From: Planctomycetota bacterium
GTDB lineage: Bacteria; Planctomycetota; UBA1135; GCA-002686595
NCBI GenBank assembly: GCA_002686945.1
Contig: NYYZ01000002.1
Location: 136,010 to 200,009 of the forward strand
Direction: 5' to 3'
Length of the DNA stretch: 64,000 bases
In this document: positions 8,971-19,414 of the stretch, in pieces
Numbering within the stretch: position 1 is the first letter of the stretch
Layout: each line of letters begins with the position of its first letter
Notes under the pieces: model-generated
Seen by the model: only the letters and a program-made list of their open reading frames with translations
Database searches by the model: none
What the model was told of the DNA's origin: nothing
Made by a program: the position numbers and the translations under genes

Positions 8971-10895
8971 TACTTGTAGCTCCTTGTAGTCAATTGAACG
9001 TTCTCAAAGGAGAGCGCCTCGGTGTGCCTTTGGTGCTGCTGATCACGCCCGCGGTATTCCCAGGCAGCTACATGGCAGAAGTCTGCGTCATCCCGCTTGG
9101 CTTCTCCCTCGGCGGTTTGATACTCCTCGCGGAAATGGCCCCCGCAAGATTCCTCTCGGGTCAGCGCGTCTTTCATCATCAGCTCGGAGAATTCCATGAA
9201 GTCTGCAACCCGCCCCGCATGCTCCAGGGCCTGGTTGAGGGAGCGCCCATCTCCCAAGACCCGCACATCGTTCCAGAACTCTTCGCGCAACTGAACCACC
9301 TGCTTCAAGGCCTGCTCCAGCCCTTCTTTGGTGCGCGCCATACCGCAGTGGTCCCAGTTCAACTGGCCCAGAGCCCGGTGCATCTGGTCCACCGTGCGCG
9401 AACCATTGATATTGAGCAACTTGTCAAACCGTGCCCGGGATGCGGATTCGGCTTCAGCGAACGCTTCGTGACTCGTGTCGATGCGCTCGAGTTTGCGTCC
9501 CGCCAGGTGGGCTGTGACCGTTGCGGGAACCACGTAGTAGCCGTCTGCAAGACCTTGCATCAGCGCGCTTGCACCCAGACGATTGGAGCCATGATCTGAG
9601 AAGTTGGCCTCGCCCAGCACAAACAGCCCGGGCAATGTGCTTTCAAGGTTGTAGTCCACCCAAAGACCACCCATGGTGTAGTGCACCGCCGGGAAGATTC
9701 TCATTGGTTGGGCGTAGGGATCTTCGCCAGTAATGCGTTCGTACATTTGGAAGAGGTTGCCGTAGCGCGACTCGATGGTTGCGCGACCATCTCTGGAGAT
9801 GGCGTCGGCGAAGTCAAGGTAGACGCTAAGACCTGTGGAGCCCACGCCGCGGCCCTCGTCGCAAACCGCTTTGGCGTTGCGACTGGCCACATCTCTAGGG
9901 ACGAGATTTCCAAAACTCGGGTAACGCCGCTCCAGGTAGTAGTCCCTCTCGTTTTCGGGGATCAGCGCGGGCGGGCGTTGGTCGCCCTTGGTCTTTGGCA
10001 CCCAGACGCGGCCGTCATTGCGCAAGGACTCGCTCATCAGGGTCAGTTTGGACTGGTACTCGCCGCTGACAGGGATGCAGGTTGGGTGGATTTGTGTGTA
10101 GCAGGGATTGGCAAAGAACGCGCCACGTTTGTGGGCTCGCCAGGCGGCAGTCACATTGCAGGTCTTGGCATTGGTTGAAAGGTAGAAGGCGTTGCTGTAT
10201 CCGCCAGTACACAGCAGCACCGCGTCTGCGGAGTGACGCTCAAAGGCACCGGTTTCCAGGTCTCGCGTGATGATGCCTCTGGCGATTCCGTCCAAGGTGA
10301 CCACATCGACCATTTCGCAGCGCGTTCTTACTTCCACCCTGCCCGCTGAGACCTGGCGCATGAGGGCGCTGTAGGCTCCGAGGAGTAACTGTTGGCCTGT
10401 CTGGCCTCGTGCGTAGAACGTGCGCGAGACTTGGGCACCCCCAAAGGACCGGTTGTCGAGCAGACCACCGTATTCCCGGGCAAAGGGCACTCCCTGGGCC
10501 ACACACTGATCGATGATATTGACGCTGACCTCTGCCAGACGGTGGACGTTGTGCTCTCGGGCGCGGTAGTCGCCGCCCTTTACCGTGTCGTAGAACAGTC
10601 TGTGCACGCTGTCCCCGTCACCCTTGTAGTTCTTCGCAGCGTTGATGCCTCCCTGGGCCGCAATCGAGTGGGCCCGGCGGGGGGAATCCTGAATGCAGAA
10701 GGACTGAACTTCGTAGCCCATTTCTGCCAGCGTGGCGGCGGCGGAGGCACCAGCTAGACCTGTGCCCACCACCGCGATCTTGAACTTGCGGCGATTGGCG
10801 GGGTTGATCAGAGGCAGGGCGAATTTATGGTTCGTCCAGGCGTCGCTCAGAATCCCAGAGGGCACCTTGGAATCGAGCGTGGGGGGGGCATTCAT
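8970..10895 (-). CDS. sdhA: succinate dehydrogenase/fumarate reductase flavoprotein subunit
   Basis: [65 protein letters not shown]. Confidence 0.96.
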   Translation of the reverse strand: MNAPPTLDSKVPSGILSDAWTNHKFALPLINPANRRKFKIAVVGTGLAGASAAATLAEMGYEVQSFCIQDSPRRAHSIAAQGGINAAKNYKGDGDSVHRLFYDTVKGGDYRAREHNVHRLAEVSVNIIDQCVAQGVPFAREYGGLLDNRSFGGAQVSRTFYARGQTGQQLLLGAYSALMRQVSAGRVEVRTRCEMVDVVTLDGIARGIITRDLETGAFERHSADAVLLCTGGYSNAFYLSTNAKTCNVTAAWRAHKRGAFFANPCYTQIHPTCIPVSGEYQSKLTLMSESLRNDGRVWVPKTKGDQRPPALIPENERDYYLERRYPSFGNLVPRDVASRNAKAVCDEGRGVGSTGLSVYLDFADAISRDGRATIESRYGNLFQMYERITGEDPYAQPMRIFPAVHYTMGGLWVDYNLESTLPGLFVLGEANFSDHGSNRLGASALMQGLADGYYVVPATVTAHLAGRKLERIDTSHEAFAEAESASRARFDKLLNINGSRTVDQMHRALGQLNWDHCGMARTKEGLEQALKQVVQLREEFWNDVRVLGDGRSLNQALEHAGRVADFMEFSELMMKDALTREESCGGHFREEYQTAEGEAKRDDADFCHVAAWEYRGRDQQHQRHTEALSFENVQLTTRSYK

Positions 10896-11560
10896 GATGA
10901 AGCTCCTTGGCCGGTGAACAGCAGGTAGAGGGGAATGGCAGCGAAGCCCAAGGTGATCAGAGCTGCGCAGGCAACGCTTGCGCGGCGCACATTGTCAGCG
11001 CAGCGCGGGTGGCTCAACCCGAGGGTTTGGAACGCACTCTGCAGAGCGTGGCGCAGGTGCAGGCCCAGGGCGATGATGCCCCCCAGGTAGATCACTAATC
11101 CGAGCGGGCTTGTGATGCGTTCGACCACCGCCTGGCCCAGGTCCGCCACCGCCGGATCGCCCATGATCTTCTTGATGCGAAAGTCCGTGATGTGGATCAC
11201 GAGGAACACGCCCAGGGCCAGACCGGTGATCAGCATGGAGCGCGAAGCGACAGTGGAGCGCCCCATGTTGGCGCGCACGCGGTAGTCATCTGGTCGGGCT
11301 TCCCGGCTTTGACGATGCAGGCTCAGGGCCAGCCCCATGTGCACCACAAAGAGCGTCAAAAGGCCCACTTCGGCCACCATCAAGATCGGTCCCAGGTCCT
11401 CAAGTTTCTGGGCGTATTCGTTGAGGGCCTCAGTGCTGCTGAAGAGCGTGAAGTTGCCCAAAAGGTGGACCACAACAAATCCGAACAAGGACAAGCCAGT
11501 GATGGCCAGGACGGTCTTGCGGCCGACCGATGTTTCAAGGAAGCGTCTGAGCGCATGCAT
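10892..11560 (-). CDS. sdhC: succinate dehydrogenase cytochrome b subunit
   Basis: Five TM helices with conserved His ([27 protein letters not shown]); 4-nt overlap with sdhA. Confidence 0.9.
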   Translation of the reverse strand: MHALRRFLETSVGRKTVLAITGLSLFGFVVVHLLGNFTLFSSTEALNEYAQKLEDLGPILMVAEVGLLTLFVVHMGLALSLHRQSREARPDDYRVRANMGRSTVASRSMLITGLALGVFLVIHITDFRIKKIMGDPAVADLGQAVVERITSPLGLVIYLGGIIALGLHLRHALQSAFQTLGLSHPRCADNVRRASVACAALITLGFAAIPLYLLFTGQGASS

Positions 11561-11759
11561 GGAGGTGACCTGGGAACAGGAGGGCTGAGAACCGTAGCGA
11601 TGGGGGCGGCAAAGTTCTAGGCGGGAGCGGCGCTTCTTGGCCCCGGATGCTGATTTTGGCCAGAATCCGGGGCGCTGGGCAGGAGGAGTGCTTGCGTGGC
11701 GGGCATGAGATCTACGGAGGGTGGGGGAGTTGGTTGGGGTCCCGCGCTATGGTGTGGCC

Positions 11760-12392
11760 ATGCCGAATTCTGCCACTCGCATTCATCTCTTCCGTCATGG
11801 GCAGGTGACTCAGGCCTGGCAGGGAATGATCTACGGGCGTCTCGATGTTCCGCTTTCCGAAACGGGGCTCGAGCAGGCTCGTTGGGCTGCCAGCAGTTTG
11901 GAAGATGTTGCCTTGGGGGCGGTGATCTCATCTGGCCTGCAACGAGCCGAGACCAGTGCTGCACAATTGCGCCAGGGCAGGGATCTGCCCCGGCGTGATG
12001 AGCCTGATCTGCTGGAAATCGACAGGGGTTCCTGGGCGGGTTTGAGTCCACAACAGGTCAACCGCAACAACCCAGGAGGATTCGAAGCCTGGAAGGCCAG
12101 CGGCGGCTTATTGACTCCACCGGGAGGTGAGACCGTGCAGGTCATGGCCATGCGAGTTTCTACGTGCCTGTTGAGTCTGGCCGAGGAATATGCGGGATCA
12201 ACAATCGCCATCGTTGCCCACATGTGGGTCCTGCGGATTGCTCTCTGTATGGGCCTGAGCCGGCCCTGGCAGGACACACCCCGCATGCAGGTTGGACCCG
12301 GTGTACGCACGGACTTCGAGTGGACCCCAGGCGTGGGCTTGCGTTTTCTTGGAGTTGAGGCCCCCGAAGGCTCAGAAGTGAAACTCGGCTGA
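11760..12392 (+). CDS. histidine phosphatase family protein (phosphoglycerate mutase/CobC-like)
   Basis: RHG motif IHLFRHGQVTQAW; SSGLQRAETSA; second His VAHMWVLRIAL. Confidence 0.85.
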   Translation: MPNSATRIHLFRHGQVTQAWQGMIYGRLDVPLSETGLEQARWAASSLEDVALGAVISSGLQRAETSAAQLRQGRDLPRRDEPDLLEIDRGSWAGLSPQQVNRNNPGGFEAWKASGGLLTPPGGETVQVMAMRVSTCLLSLAEEYAGSTIAIVAHMWVLRIALCMGLSRPWQDTPRMQVGPGVRTDFEWTPGVGLRFLGVEAPEGSEVKLG

Positions 12393-12404
12393 TGCCCCTC
12401 AGTT

Positions 12405-12893
12405 TCAGCTCGTCGACTTGGGCCGCCGGGAGACCACCGTCTGCCAGCGAGATTCCACAAGCACCGTGTCGTCGGCCTTTATCACCTGCACGTTGAACTC
12501 GACTGTTCCGCGCCTCGACTTGGGATTGGAGTCCACTTCGGCTACTTCCATGATGACCCGGATCGTGTCACCAACTCGTGCGGGTGTCTTCCAGGCGATC
12601 TCCATGGATGCCAGGGCCACAAGAGTGCCGTGGAAAATGCCCATTTGAACCGCCAGGCCGGTGGCAATTGACTGCACGAGCATGCCGTGGGCCACGCGAC
12701 CCCGGAAGGGCGTGGCCTGGGCGGTTTCCTGGTCCAGATGAACCGGGTTGAAGTCCCCCGAGATACCAGCGAAAAGCACCAGGTCAGCATCGGTAAGGGT
12801 ACGGCCGAATGATTCAAAGCTTCGGCCGAGGGTGAAATCCTCGAAGAAGAGGCCTGCAGGCAGACGGCCTGTGGTATCGGATAGTCGGGGCAT
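12405..12893 (-). CDS. MaoC family hot-dog dehydratase
   Basis: DLVLFAGISGDFNPVHLDQETAQATPFRGRVAHGMLVQSI hydratase motif. Confidence 0.88.
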   Translation of the reverse strand: MPRLSDTTGRLPAGLFFEDFTLGRSFESFGRTLTDADLVLFAGISGDFNPVHLDQETAQATPFRGRVAHGMLVQSIATGLAVQMGIFHGTLVALASMEIAWKTPARVGDTIRVIMEVAEVDSNPKSRRGTVEFNVQVIKADDTVLVESRWQTVVSRRPKSTS

Positions 12894-13120
12894 GAGGGTT
12901 CCTTGGGAGGCGGACATTCGAGCGCATCTGAGGCCCGCGCACAACCTGGTAGGCGAATCTGCCCGTCCGCAGGTCATGAGGCAAGAGTCCCTGGGGGCTT
13001 TCAGGGCTTGGGCACTGTTTCCACGGTGTTCGGCCAATACCCCGCCCACAGGGCCTCAGGGCCCCTCGTGATATACATAACATACATTATCCGACACAAT
13101 GGGTTGGGGGATGCCAGCTA

Positions 13121-14176
13121 GTGCCGTGGGCCGCGCGGCGGTATCCTGGGAGCGTGCGAAGACGGCACCTGATCTCCTTTGTCCTAGCCGGACTGACTGT
13201 CACGGTTTGCGCCTCATTCCGGACGGCTATCACCCCTCCGGACATAGGCACTCGGCCACCCCCCATCTCGGCGGGCCACTGGTTCAACTGGATCGGAGAC
13301 GGTCCGACCCTGGAGTCTCTTAGTGGCCGCGCAGTCTTTGTGCACTTCTTCGTGTGCGAGGAGCCTAAGAAGGCGGCCTGGCTCAGTCTGCTCAAGTTCC
13401 ACCACGACCACGTGGACAAGGGCTTGGTGATATTGGCGGTTACGCGCGATTCGCGCGCCGATGTGAAGAACCTGCTCGACAACTATCCCCTGCCCTTCCC
13501 GGTGGGCGCCGCCAGCGACATGCAGTCAACCTGGGGCTCGGGAGGTGACTACGGCCAGGTCGTGCTCGACACCAACGGCGAAGTATTTCACCGCGCCGGT
13601 ACTTCGAACGGCACCTGGAATGGCAAATTGCTCAAGGCGCTCAAGGGCTCAGATCGCCTCGGTGCCAAGGCCTGCCTGCGCTTATTTCCGGAGGGCGGCC
13701 ACGGCAAGCGGGTCAAACGGGTCCGCGAGCTAGCTGGGGCGGGGAAACTGGCGAAGGCGTTCGTGGCCCTCGACGCGATCGATGCTTCGACCAGCGCGAG
13801 CGAGGATGAGCGTGAGCAAGCAACTGTCCTACGCAAGGCGCTGGAAAACCACCTTGCCACGCTCATGAAGCAGATTGAAGAGATGCTCGAGCGGCGTGAA
13901 GTCCTCCCGGCGAAGGGCGCGTTGGAGGCCCTGGCGAAGGAACTGAAGGGACACCCCCTTGGCGACGCGGTCCGGGCGCGAATTTCCAGTTTCAGCGATG
14001 ACGAGACCTACTCCGTCGAGCTCGAGGCCGCTGAGGAATACGAGCGACTGGTCGAATCCTTCTGGCGCCGTGGCTGGAAGAAGAACGTTGCCCGGTTCGA
14101 GAAGCTGGTCGAGAAGTATCCCCAGACGCGCGCGGCTCAGAAGATGACGAACTTTTGGATCCCGCATCCTTGGTAG
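13121..14176 (+). CDS. thioredoxin/redoxin-fold-like secreted or membrane protein
   Basis: Hydrophobic N-terminus; FVHFFVCEEPKKAAWLSLLKFHHDHVDKGLVILAVTRDSRADVKNLL...FPVGAASDM, TlpA/AhpC-like layout but no CxxC. Confidence 0.6.
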   Translation: MPWAARRYPGSVRRRHLISFVLAGLTVTVCASFRTAITPPDIGTRPPPISAGHWFNWIGDGPTLESLSGRAVFVHFFVCEEPKKAAWLSLLKFHHDHVDKGLVILAVTRDSRADVKNLLDNYPLPFPVGAASDMQSTWGSGGDYGQVVLDTNGEVFHRAGTSNGTWNGKLLKALKGSDRLGAKACLRLFPEGGHGKRVKRVRELAGAGKLAKAFVALDAIDASTSASEDEREQATVLRKALENHLATLMKQIEEMLERREVLPAKGALEALAKELKGHPLGDAVRARISSFSDDETYSVELEAAEEYERLVESFWRRGWKKNVARFEKLVEKYPQTRAAQKMTNFWIPHPW

Positions 14177-14458
14177 ACGCCGCGAGCAGCCGGTGATGCC
14201 CGCGGTGATGCAACGTGGCCTGGTCCTTTAGACCTCCCAGACCTCCGGATCTGAGGGAAACTTCTCGTCTACCCCATCCGCTGGAGTTGGAGGACCTGGG
14301 CTCGGATTTGTAACCAGGCCTAGGGCCATTCTTCGGGCAGCCCCCAATATCGGCGTTCATTCGAACTGTGCCAAATAGGCCAGCAAGGGAGGCTCCTGGG
14401 AATGCAAGTGATCTTCTCGCCAAAAGGAGCCGATAGGGAAAGCATGCCCACTGGTGAC

Positions 14459-15067
14459 ATGAAACTGATCCCAAGCACCCTGTTGTTGCTTCTCTCTTCT
14501 TGCGCCCTGCAGGGTACGGTCCCCACCGACCCCGGCCCAACATATGCCCGTTGGAGCGTCGGCTTCAGCGACCTGCAGGTTTCCCACCCGCCTTTTCAGA
14601 CGGTGCACGCCAACTGGAAGGACCGCAGACAAGTGCCTTATGTCTACCTTGAAATCCGCGGGAACGAGGCGGACAGGGAGTCGATGATTCCGATCCTTCA
14701 GCAGGAACTGAAGAAACAGGGTCTGGTTGCGGATGGTCCACCTTTCTGTCTTTTCTATGTCGCCCCTGGCGTGCCCCCCACCGAATCGCCCAGCTCAAGG
14801 GTTTGCATGCCGGTGCACAAGGAGGTTGAACCGGTGTCGCCTCTTGAGTTCGGAGTCCTGCCCAGCACAACAGTGGTCTATGGCCTTGCGTCGGGCGTCA
14901 GATCGGATGTGCGCAAGGCATGGACAGGGATCTTTGACTATGTGGAAGGTCAGGATTGGGTCCCTGACGGGCCGCTGCGCGAGATCTACCTTGTGGCTCC
15001 TGGAACTGACCCCACTCCGGCGGATCTGATCAGCGAAGTCCAGGTTCCAGTGCGCAGTGCACGCTAA
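14459..15067 (+). CDS. lipoprotein with GyrI-like/AraC effector-binding domain
   Basis: Lipobox LLLLSSC; C-terminal REIYLVAPGTDPTPADLISEVQVPV resembles the GyrI-like signature. Confidence 0.65.
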   Translation: MKLIPSTLLLLLSSCALQGTVPTDPGPTYARWSVGFSDLQVSHPPFQTVHANWKDRRQVPYVYLEIRGNEADRESMIPILQQELKKQGLVADGPPFCLFYVAPGVPPTESPSSRVCMPVHKEVEPVSPLEFGVLPSTTVVYGLASGVRSDVRKAWTGIFDYVEGQDWVPDGPLREIYLVAPGTDPTPADLISEVQVPVRSAR

Positions 15068-15154
15068 GGGAGATGCCGTGAGGACGATCGGGTGCGGGAC
15101 CGGTCGCTGGTCCCAGGTGCCGATTTCGTATCCTGGCAGCATCGCGTCGGGGAC

Positions 15155-16807
15155 TCATGCGTCCAATCGGTGTGCGCTCCCCGGATAGACGCTGCGCACT
15201 TCCAGTTGACTGTCGTCGAGCAGTTTGGCACGTAGCAGATCACCCTGTTGAGCCGAGCGAAGGGCTTCACTCTTGATTTCGGTACGAAAAGGCATGCCCC
15301 CTGGACTCGAGACCATCAAACCCGGCAGGCCCCGGGGGTCTTCGCCTTCAAGAACCTCGAACAGTTCCCCGTCCTGGTCAGGCCTGCAGGGCAGGTTCTG
15401 ATTGAGGTCCAGAATCCGCTTCAGGTCGACGAGGTACTCACCGTCACTGCCCTGCCAATCGTCCACCTCAAGGTCTTGTTCTTGGCTGGCCCAGCGGCAA
15501 AAGGCTTCGAGTGCTGGAACCAGGTTTTCGATTTGGCCGGATTTGACCCGCTGCTCAGGACACCAGAAAAAGAGAAACTGCCGCATGGCCTGGCCTCCTA
15601 GTTCTTCCGGCTGTTCAAAGCCGGCGCCAAATTCAATCAACAGGTCAAGGGAATCAAGCTGTTCTCCGGTCAGCTGGATTTCGTTCGACGCTTGAGCTTC
15701 CCAACGGAACTCTGTCACTATAGCCCGTGTGACTCCACCCGAGGGCAGGGTGCTGACGGGCTCCGCGTCTTCTGAACCGCTCTCCCCAAGTCCCAGGTCG
15801 CGCTCAAGATCGTCCAGCAGCGCCTGCACATCCCGGCCTTGAGCCCGTCCCTGGTCAAAGTGCGCCAGAGCACTGGTTACATCGAGCGGATCGGTCCTGC
15901 GTTCTGCGGACTCCAAGCGCAAACTGTGCCAGGCCGCAGCCAGGACTGCTCGGGCGCGAGTCAAATCCACTTCGGTGTCAAAGGCTAGCTCATCTAGGAT
16001 CTCTCCTAGGCGGTCATTGGAGCCCAGAACCAGGTTGTCGGCCTTCATGGGTGTCGAGCGTAGGCGTGCGAATGTGTCCTGGATCGCGGACTCGGGCATC
16101 CCGGCTTCACTCAGAAGGTCTCTGGCAGAGTCAAGGGAGTTGACTGTCGGCGACGATTCATCAATCGGGGTCGGGTCCTGGGTCAAACAGAAGAAGGCCG
16201 CCTCAAGGGTCTGTTGATCGAAGCGCAAGAGAGTTGACCCGCCACCGCTGCGACGTCGCGCAAGGTCCGCTTCAATCGCCTGATGCAGGTCTGCGCTGCG
16301 GAAAACGCCAGCTGCCGGGGAAGCAAGAACTGCACCGTCGCCATCCGGATGCATGCGCCCGATGATCAGATCCCCTATCTCCAGGGCGGGCGCGTCGGGA
16401 TTGGGGCGCAGGGAGTGTTCCTGCAAGCAACCAAGATCCTCCAACCAGGCGGCACCATCATCGGCCACCCCCCGCACGGAGAAGATTCCCGCGCAGGAGT
16501 CCAAAAGGGCTCGCTCCCCTATCTCAAGTTCTTGCAACTGGTCCGCAACCGCTTTTCGCCATTCACCCAGCAGGCGCTCGCAGGGCACGCCCTCCAGGTG
16601 GGTGCTGTGGCGCTCAAACAGAAACCACTCCTGATGTCGACGGGCGTTGAGCAGGTCGTTCCCTCGAATCTCGTATGGCGCACTCATCTGAGGGAAGAAA
16701 TCCCCAACACTGCCGGCCAGCTCGGCTTCGAGGGCGGAATTCTGGCGGGCCAGGCGCAGTAATTGCTGGAAACCTAGTTCCAAATCCGTGGGCGTGAGGG
16801 TTGCCAT
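15155..16807 (-). CDS. hypothetical cytoplasmic protein
   Basis: 551-aa ORF (start MATLTPTDLEL), acidic, no recognised motif. Confidence 0.65.
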   Translation of the reverse strand: MATLTPTDLELGFQQLLRLARQNSALEAELAGSVGDFFPQMSAPYEIRGNDLLNARRHQEWFLFERHSTHLEGVPCERLLGEWRKAVADQLQELEIGERALLDSCAGIFSVRGVADDGAAWLEDLGCLQEHSLRPNPDAPALEIGDLIIGRMHPDGDGAVLASPAAGVFRSADLHQAIEADLARRRSGGGSTLLRFDQQTLEAAFFCLTQDPTPIDESSPTVNSLDSARDLLSEAGMPESAIQDTFARLRSTPMKADNLVLGSNDRLGEILDELAFDTEVDLTRARAVLAAAWHSLRLESAERRTDPLDVTSALAHFDQGRAQGRDVQALLDDLERDLGLGESGSEDAEPVSTLPSGGVTRAIVTEFRWEAQASNEIQLTGEQLDSLDLLIEFGAGFEQPEELGGQAMRQFLFFWCPEQRVKSGQIENLVPALEAFCRWASQEQDLEVDDWQGSDGEYLVDLKRILDLNQNLPCRPDQDGELFEVLEGEDPRGLPGLMVSSPGGMPFRTEIKSEALRSAQQGDLLRAKLLDDSQLEVRSVYPGSAHRLDA

Positions 16808-16892
16808 AGCCCATAAGTTTAGCCTAGAGGGAGCCGTTCGGGCAATCGAGGGAGCTCTTGGATTGATCAGTGGGGAATGCCATGATGACCTC

Positions 16893-17501
16893 GTGCAAGC
16901 CCAAGAGATCTCTGAGCATTTGCAGGCCTCCAGCGTCGTTGCCCTGGCCTGGATCGACCAGCTGGGATTGGGCCTGGCCGGGCTGTTCCTGGTGCTTGGC
17001 ATCTGGCGCGGCTTGTGGGGTCAGATTCTGCGACTCTTCGGTCTTGTGGCCGCAGTGGCCGTTGCCCGACAATTGTTCCTTCCCCTTGGAGAAGTCCTTG
17101 AGGGGTGGGACCTGGGCTTGGGTACTACCTTGTCGGGAACCCTGGCGTGGTTCCTGATTTTCATCTCGGTCCTGTTGTTTGTGGCCATGCTGGCCCGCCT
17201 GGGCAAGGAGGCTCTGGCCGCCATGCAGTTGGGCCTTTGGGATAGGGCTGGAGGCGCCCTGGCTGGTTGCTTGACCGGTTTATTGCTGCACGCAGTACTC
17301 TTGTTTGTGATGGCAGTATTGGCTCCCGAAGTCTGGGTCAAGGGCACTCTCGAGGACACCTACTCGCGCACGCTGTTGGAAAAATTCCAGGTCCTGGCTC
17401 AGCAGGCTATGGACGCAGCAGAAGAACAAGTGGATCTTGAGGATCTGGGAACGGGTGGGAACAACTCCGGGGCGAGCGACTCGGTGGAGATCGACGGCTA
17501 G
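16893..17501 (+). CDS. CvpA family membrane protein
   Basis: Four TM helices with CvpA-like pattern (GLFLVLGIWRGLWGQILRLFGLVAAVAVARQL, WDRAGGALAGCLTGLLL); start uncertain. Confidence 0.7.
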   Translation: MQAQEISEHLQASSVVALAWIDQLGLGLAGLFLVLGIWRGLWGQILRLFGLVAAVAVARQLFLPLGEVLEGWDLGLGTTLSGTLAWFLIFISVLLFVAMLARLGKEALAAMQLGLWDRAGGALAGCLTGLLLHAVLLFVMAVLAPEVWVKGTLEDTYSRTLLEKFQVLAQQAMDAAEEQVDLEDLGTGGNNSGASDSVEIDG

Positions 17502-17544
17502 GGCAATCTTGAGTTGACTTGGCCAGTGAGCCATGTGACAGTAG

Positions 17545-17670
17545 TCTCTTCAAAATTCGTCAGGTGCCCCATGCGGGGGAAGTTCGTGTGATTCGAACGC
17601 GGTCCCGCCACTGTGAAGTCCATCCATTGGACTGAGCCAGGATTCTCGCTGTGGCACCGGGACCCCCGGG
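17545..17670 (+). promoter_or_regulatory. cobalamin (B12) riboswitch
   Basis: AGGTGCC (17562-17568), GGGGGAA, hairpin GTTCG-TGTGATT-CGAAC (17582-17598), CGCGGTCCCGCCACTGTGA, hairpin GTCCA-TCCAT-TGGAC (17618-17632), B12-box-like GAGCCAGGATTCTCGCTG (17634-17651), in canonical order. Confidence 0.88.
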
Positions 17671-17768
17671 GTCTTGTTCAGTACCAGTCTTGTCCGAGGA
17701 GTGTTTCTTTGGGGCGGTACAACAACAGGTTTCCGGGTCTTTTCAGCGGAGCACTGATTGGATCACCC

Positions 17769-19106
17769 ATGAAACCCTCTTTCTCAGTTCGTGTCCTTGG
17801 AGGCACTCTTTCTTTGGCGCCGGCTTTGTCGGCAATTCTCATTCTCGTTCCCGGCGCCCAGGCCCAAACCGTTGCTCGTCCCGGTTATCAAGTGGCCGAT
17901 ACTGCACCTGTGCCCCTGGGCGCGGCCGTGAGTTCGCTGACCGATGGCCGCTATGTGACCTTTGATGGGGCGACTGTGGACCTTTGGAATTCTGCTGGCA
18001 TACACCAGCTGAGTCTCGGATCGTTCCCCAGCCCCGTATTTGCGAGCTTCATCGCAGTCCACCCGGACCAGACAATGGCCATTCTGGGCGAGAGCACCAA
18101 TGGCGAAATCTACTCCATTGACCTCAACGGTGGCGGCATGCTGCTTCTGGCCCAGGCGACATTCAACTACGCCTTGTGCTACGACCCGGATGGGAGTCGG
18201 GCTTGGGTCTCGGCGGCATTGGGGGGTTGGGGTGCAGGCAATGACCTCCTGGAACTCGATCTGGTTACAGGGCAGCTGACTCCCCGTGCGCATGTGGTGG
18301 GCCCATCGGGTCCCCTGGCCACAGACAGGGCTGGCAACCTCTATTACGGCACTCAATACGACGGGTGGCCCGTGCCCCCGGATACCCAGAACCTGATTCG
18401 CTTCGAGGCCAGTGATCTTCAGGGTCCGGGCCTGCTGACTGAACTGGACGCGACTGTGTTGATCAGTCGATTGGATGGCACCAGCGGAATCGTGGTCGAT
18501 GAGCCTGGCGGGAGCATGTTTGTGGTGGAAAGCGACCCTTCCGGGGGCGCAGAGAACATCTTGCGCCGCTACGACCTTGCGGGCAATTTGCAGGACGATG
18601 TCCTTGCGGCCACTGCCTGGCTCAACGCCCTTGAGCTGGTGCCTTCAGCGAGCCCTTCGATTCTGGCCCCCTATCAACCTCTGGGTGCTGAGTTGCGGCT
18701 GGGAAGCACGGATTTCAACTTCGGGGTCAGTGAACGGCTCATTCTGGAGAGCAAGCGTTGTGGTATTTCCTTCAATGGCCCCAGCGGTCCTGCCACTGGG
18801 CCCGCCCTGGTGACCGTGAGCGATGTGCCCCAGGGCGGCAGTGCCTCGATCATGCTGACCCGCACGGCATTCTTGACATCTCGTGAGTATCAGGTTGATT
18901 TGGGTTGGGGCGTGCCGGTGTTCTTGATGACCCAGCCTGCGTTGATTCTGCGCCGTACGATTTCCTTGGATGTGGGCCCCAATGGCGAGGTCCAGCTGGC
19001 CTACACCCAGCCAGACTTCATGTTCGGGGTGGTGGGGTATCAGGCGGTGATCCATGACGCGCTGGGTGCGCCCGTGGGCACCAGCGAGGTCGTCATCAAC
19101 GATTGA
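17769..19106 (+). CDS. secreted beta-propeller-like protein under predicted B12 riboswitch control
   Basis: Signal peptide ending GAQAQ; repeated beta-blade-like segments (IAVHPDQTMAILGESTNGEIYSIDLNGG, ALCYDPDGSRAWVSAAL...LLELDLVTGQL, LATDRAGNLYYGTQYD...LIRFEAS). Confidence 0.75.
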   Translation: MKPSFSVRVLGGTLSLAPALSAILILVPGAQAQTVARPGYQVADTAPVPLGAAVSSLTDGRYVTFDGATVDLWNSAGIHQLSLGSFPSPVFASFIAVHPDQTMAILGESTNGEIYSIDLNGGGMLLLAQATFNYALCYDPDGSRAWVSAALGGWGAGNDLLELDLVTGQLTPRAHVVGPSGPLATDRAGNLYYGTQYDGWPVPPDTQNLIRFEASDLQGPGLLTELDATVLISRLDGTSGIVVDEPGGSMFVVESDPSGGAENILRRYDLAGNLQDDVLAATAWLNALELVPSASPSILAPYQPLGAELRLGSTDFNFGVSERLILESKRCGISFNGPSGPATGPALVTVSDVPQGGSASIMLTRTAFLTSREYQVDLGWGVPVFLMTQPALILRRTISLDVGPNGEVQLAYTQPDFMFGVVGYQAVIHDALGAPVGTSEVVIND

Positions 19107-19120
19107 TCAGGCGCCGGGTT

Positions 19121-19414
19121 TCACTCTTCAAGTTCGACTCCGGTGACCCATGGCAGGCGTTCCTTGAGCTTGGGAGCCACTGCGCCCTGCAGGGTCAAGA
19201 TGCTGGCTCCGCAGCCGTTGCAGGCGCCATGGGCTCGCAGCAATACCCTCCCATCTGGGGTGATGCGAATCAGGGTCAGGTCCCCCCCGTCCGCTTGGAA
19301 GGCGGGACGCAATTCCGCAAGGATTTCATCCACTGCGGCACCGTTGGCGTCATGGGCTGGAGTGCGCCGCTTGAGGAAGCGCCCCAGCAGGGGGACTCTG
19401 TCCAAACGCATCAT
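19121..19414 (-). CDS. NifU C-terminal domain (Nfu-type) Fe-S scaffold protein
   Basis: VDEILAELRPAFQADGGDLTLIRI...GACNGCGASILTLQGAVAPKLKERLPWV with CxxC. Confidence 0.9.
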   Translation of the reverse strand: MMRLDRVPLLGRFLKRRTPAHDANGAAVDEILAELRPAFQADGGDLTLIRITPDGRVLLRAHGACNGCGASILTLQGAVAPKLKERLPWVTGVELEE

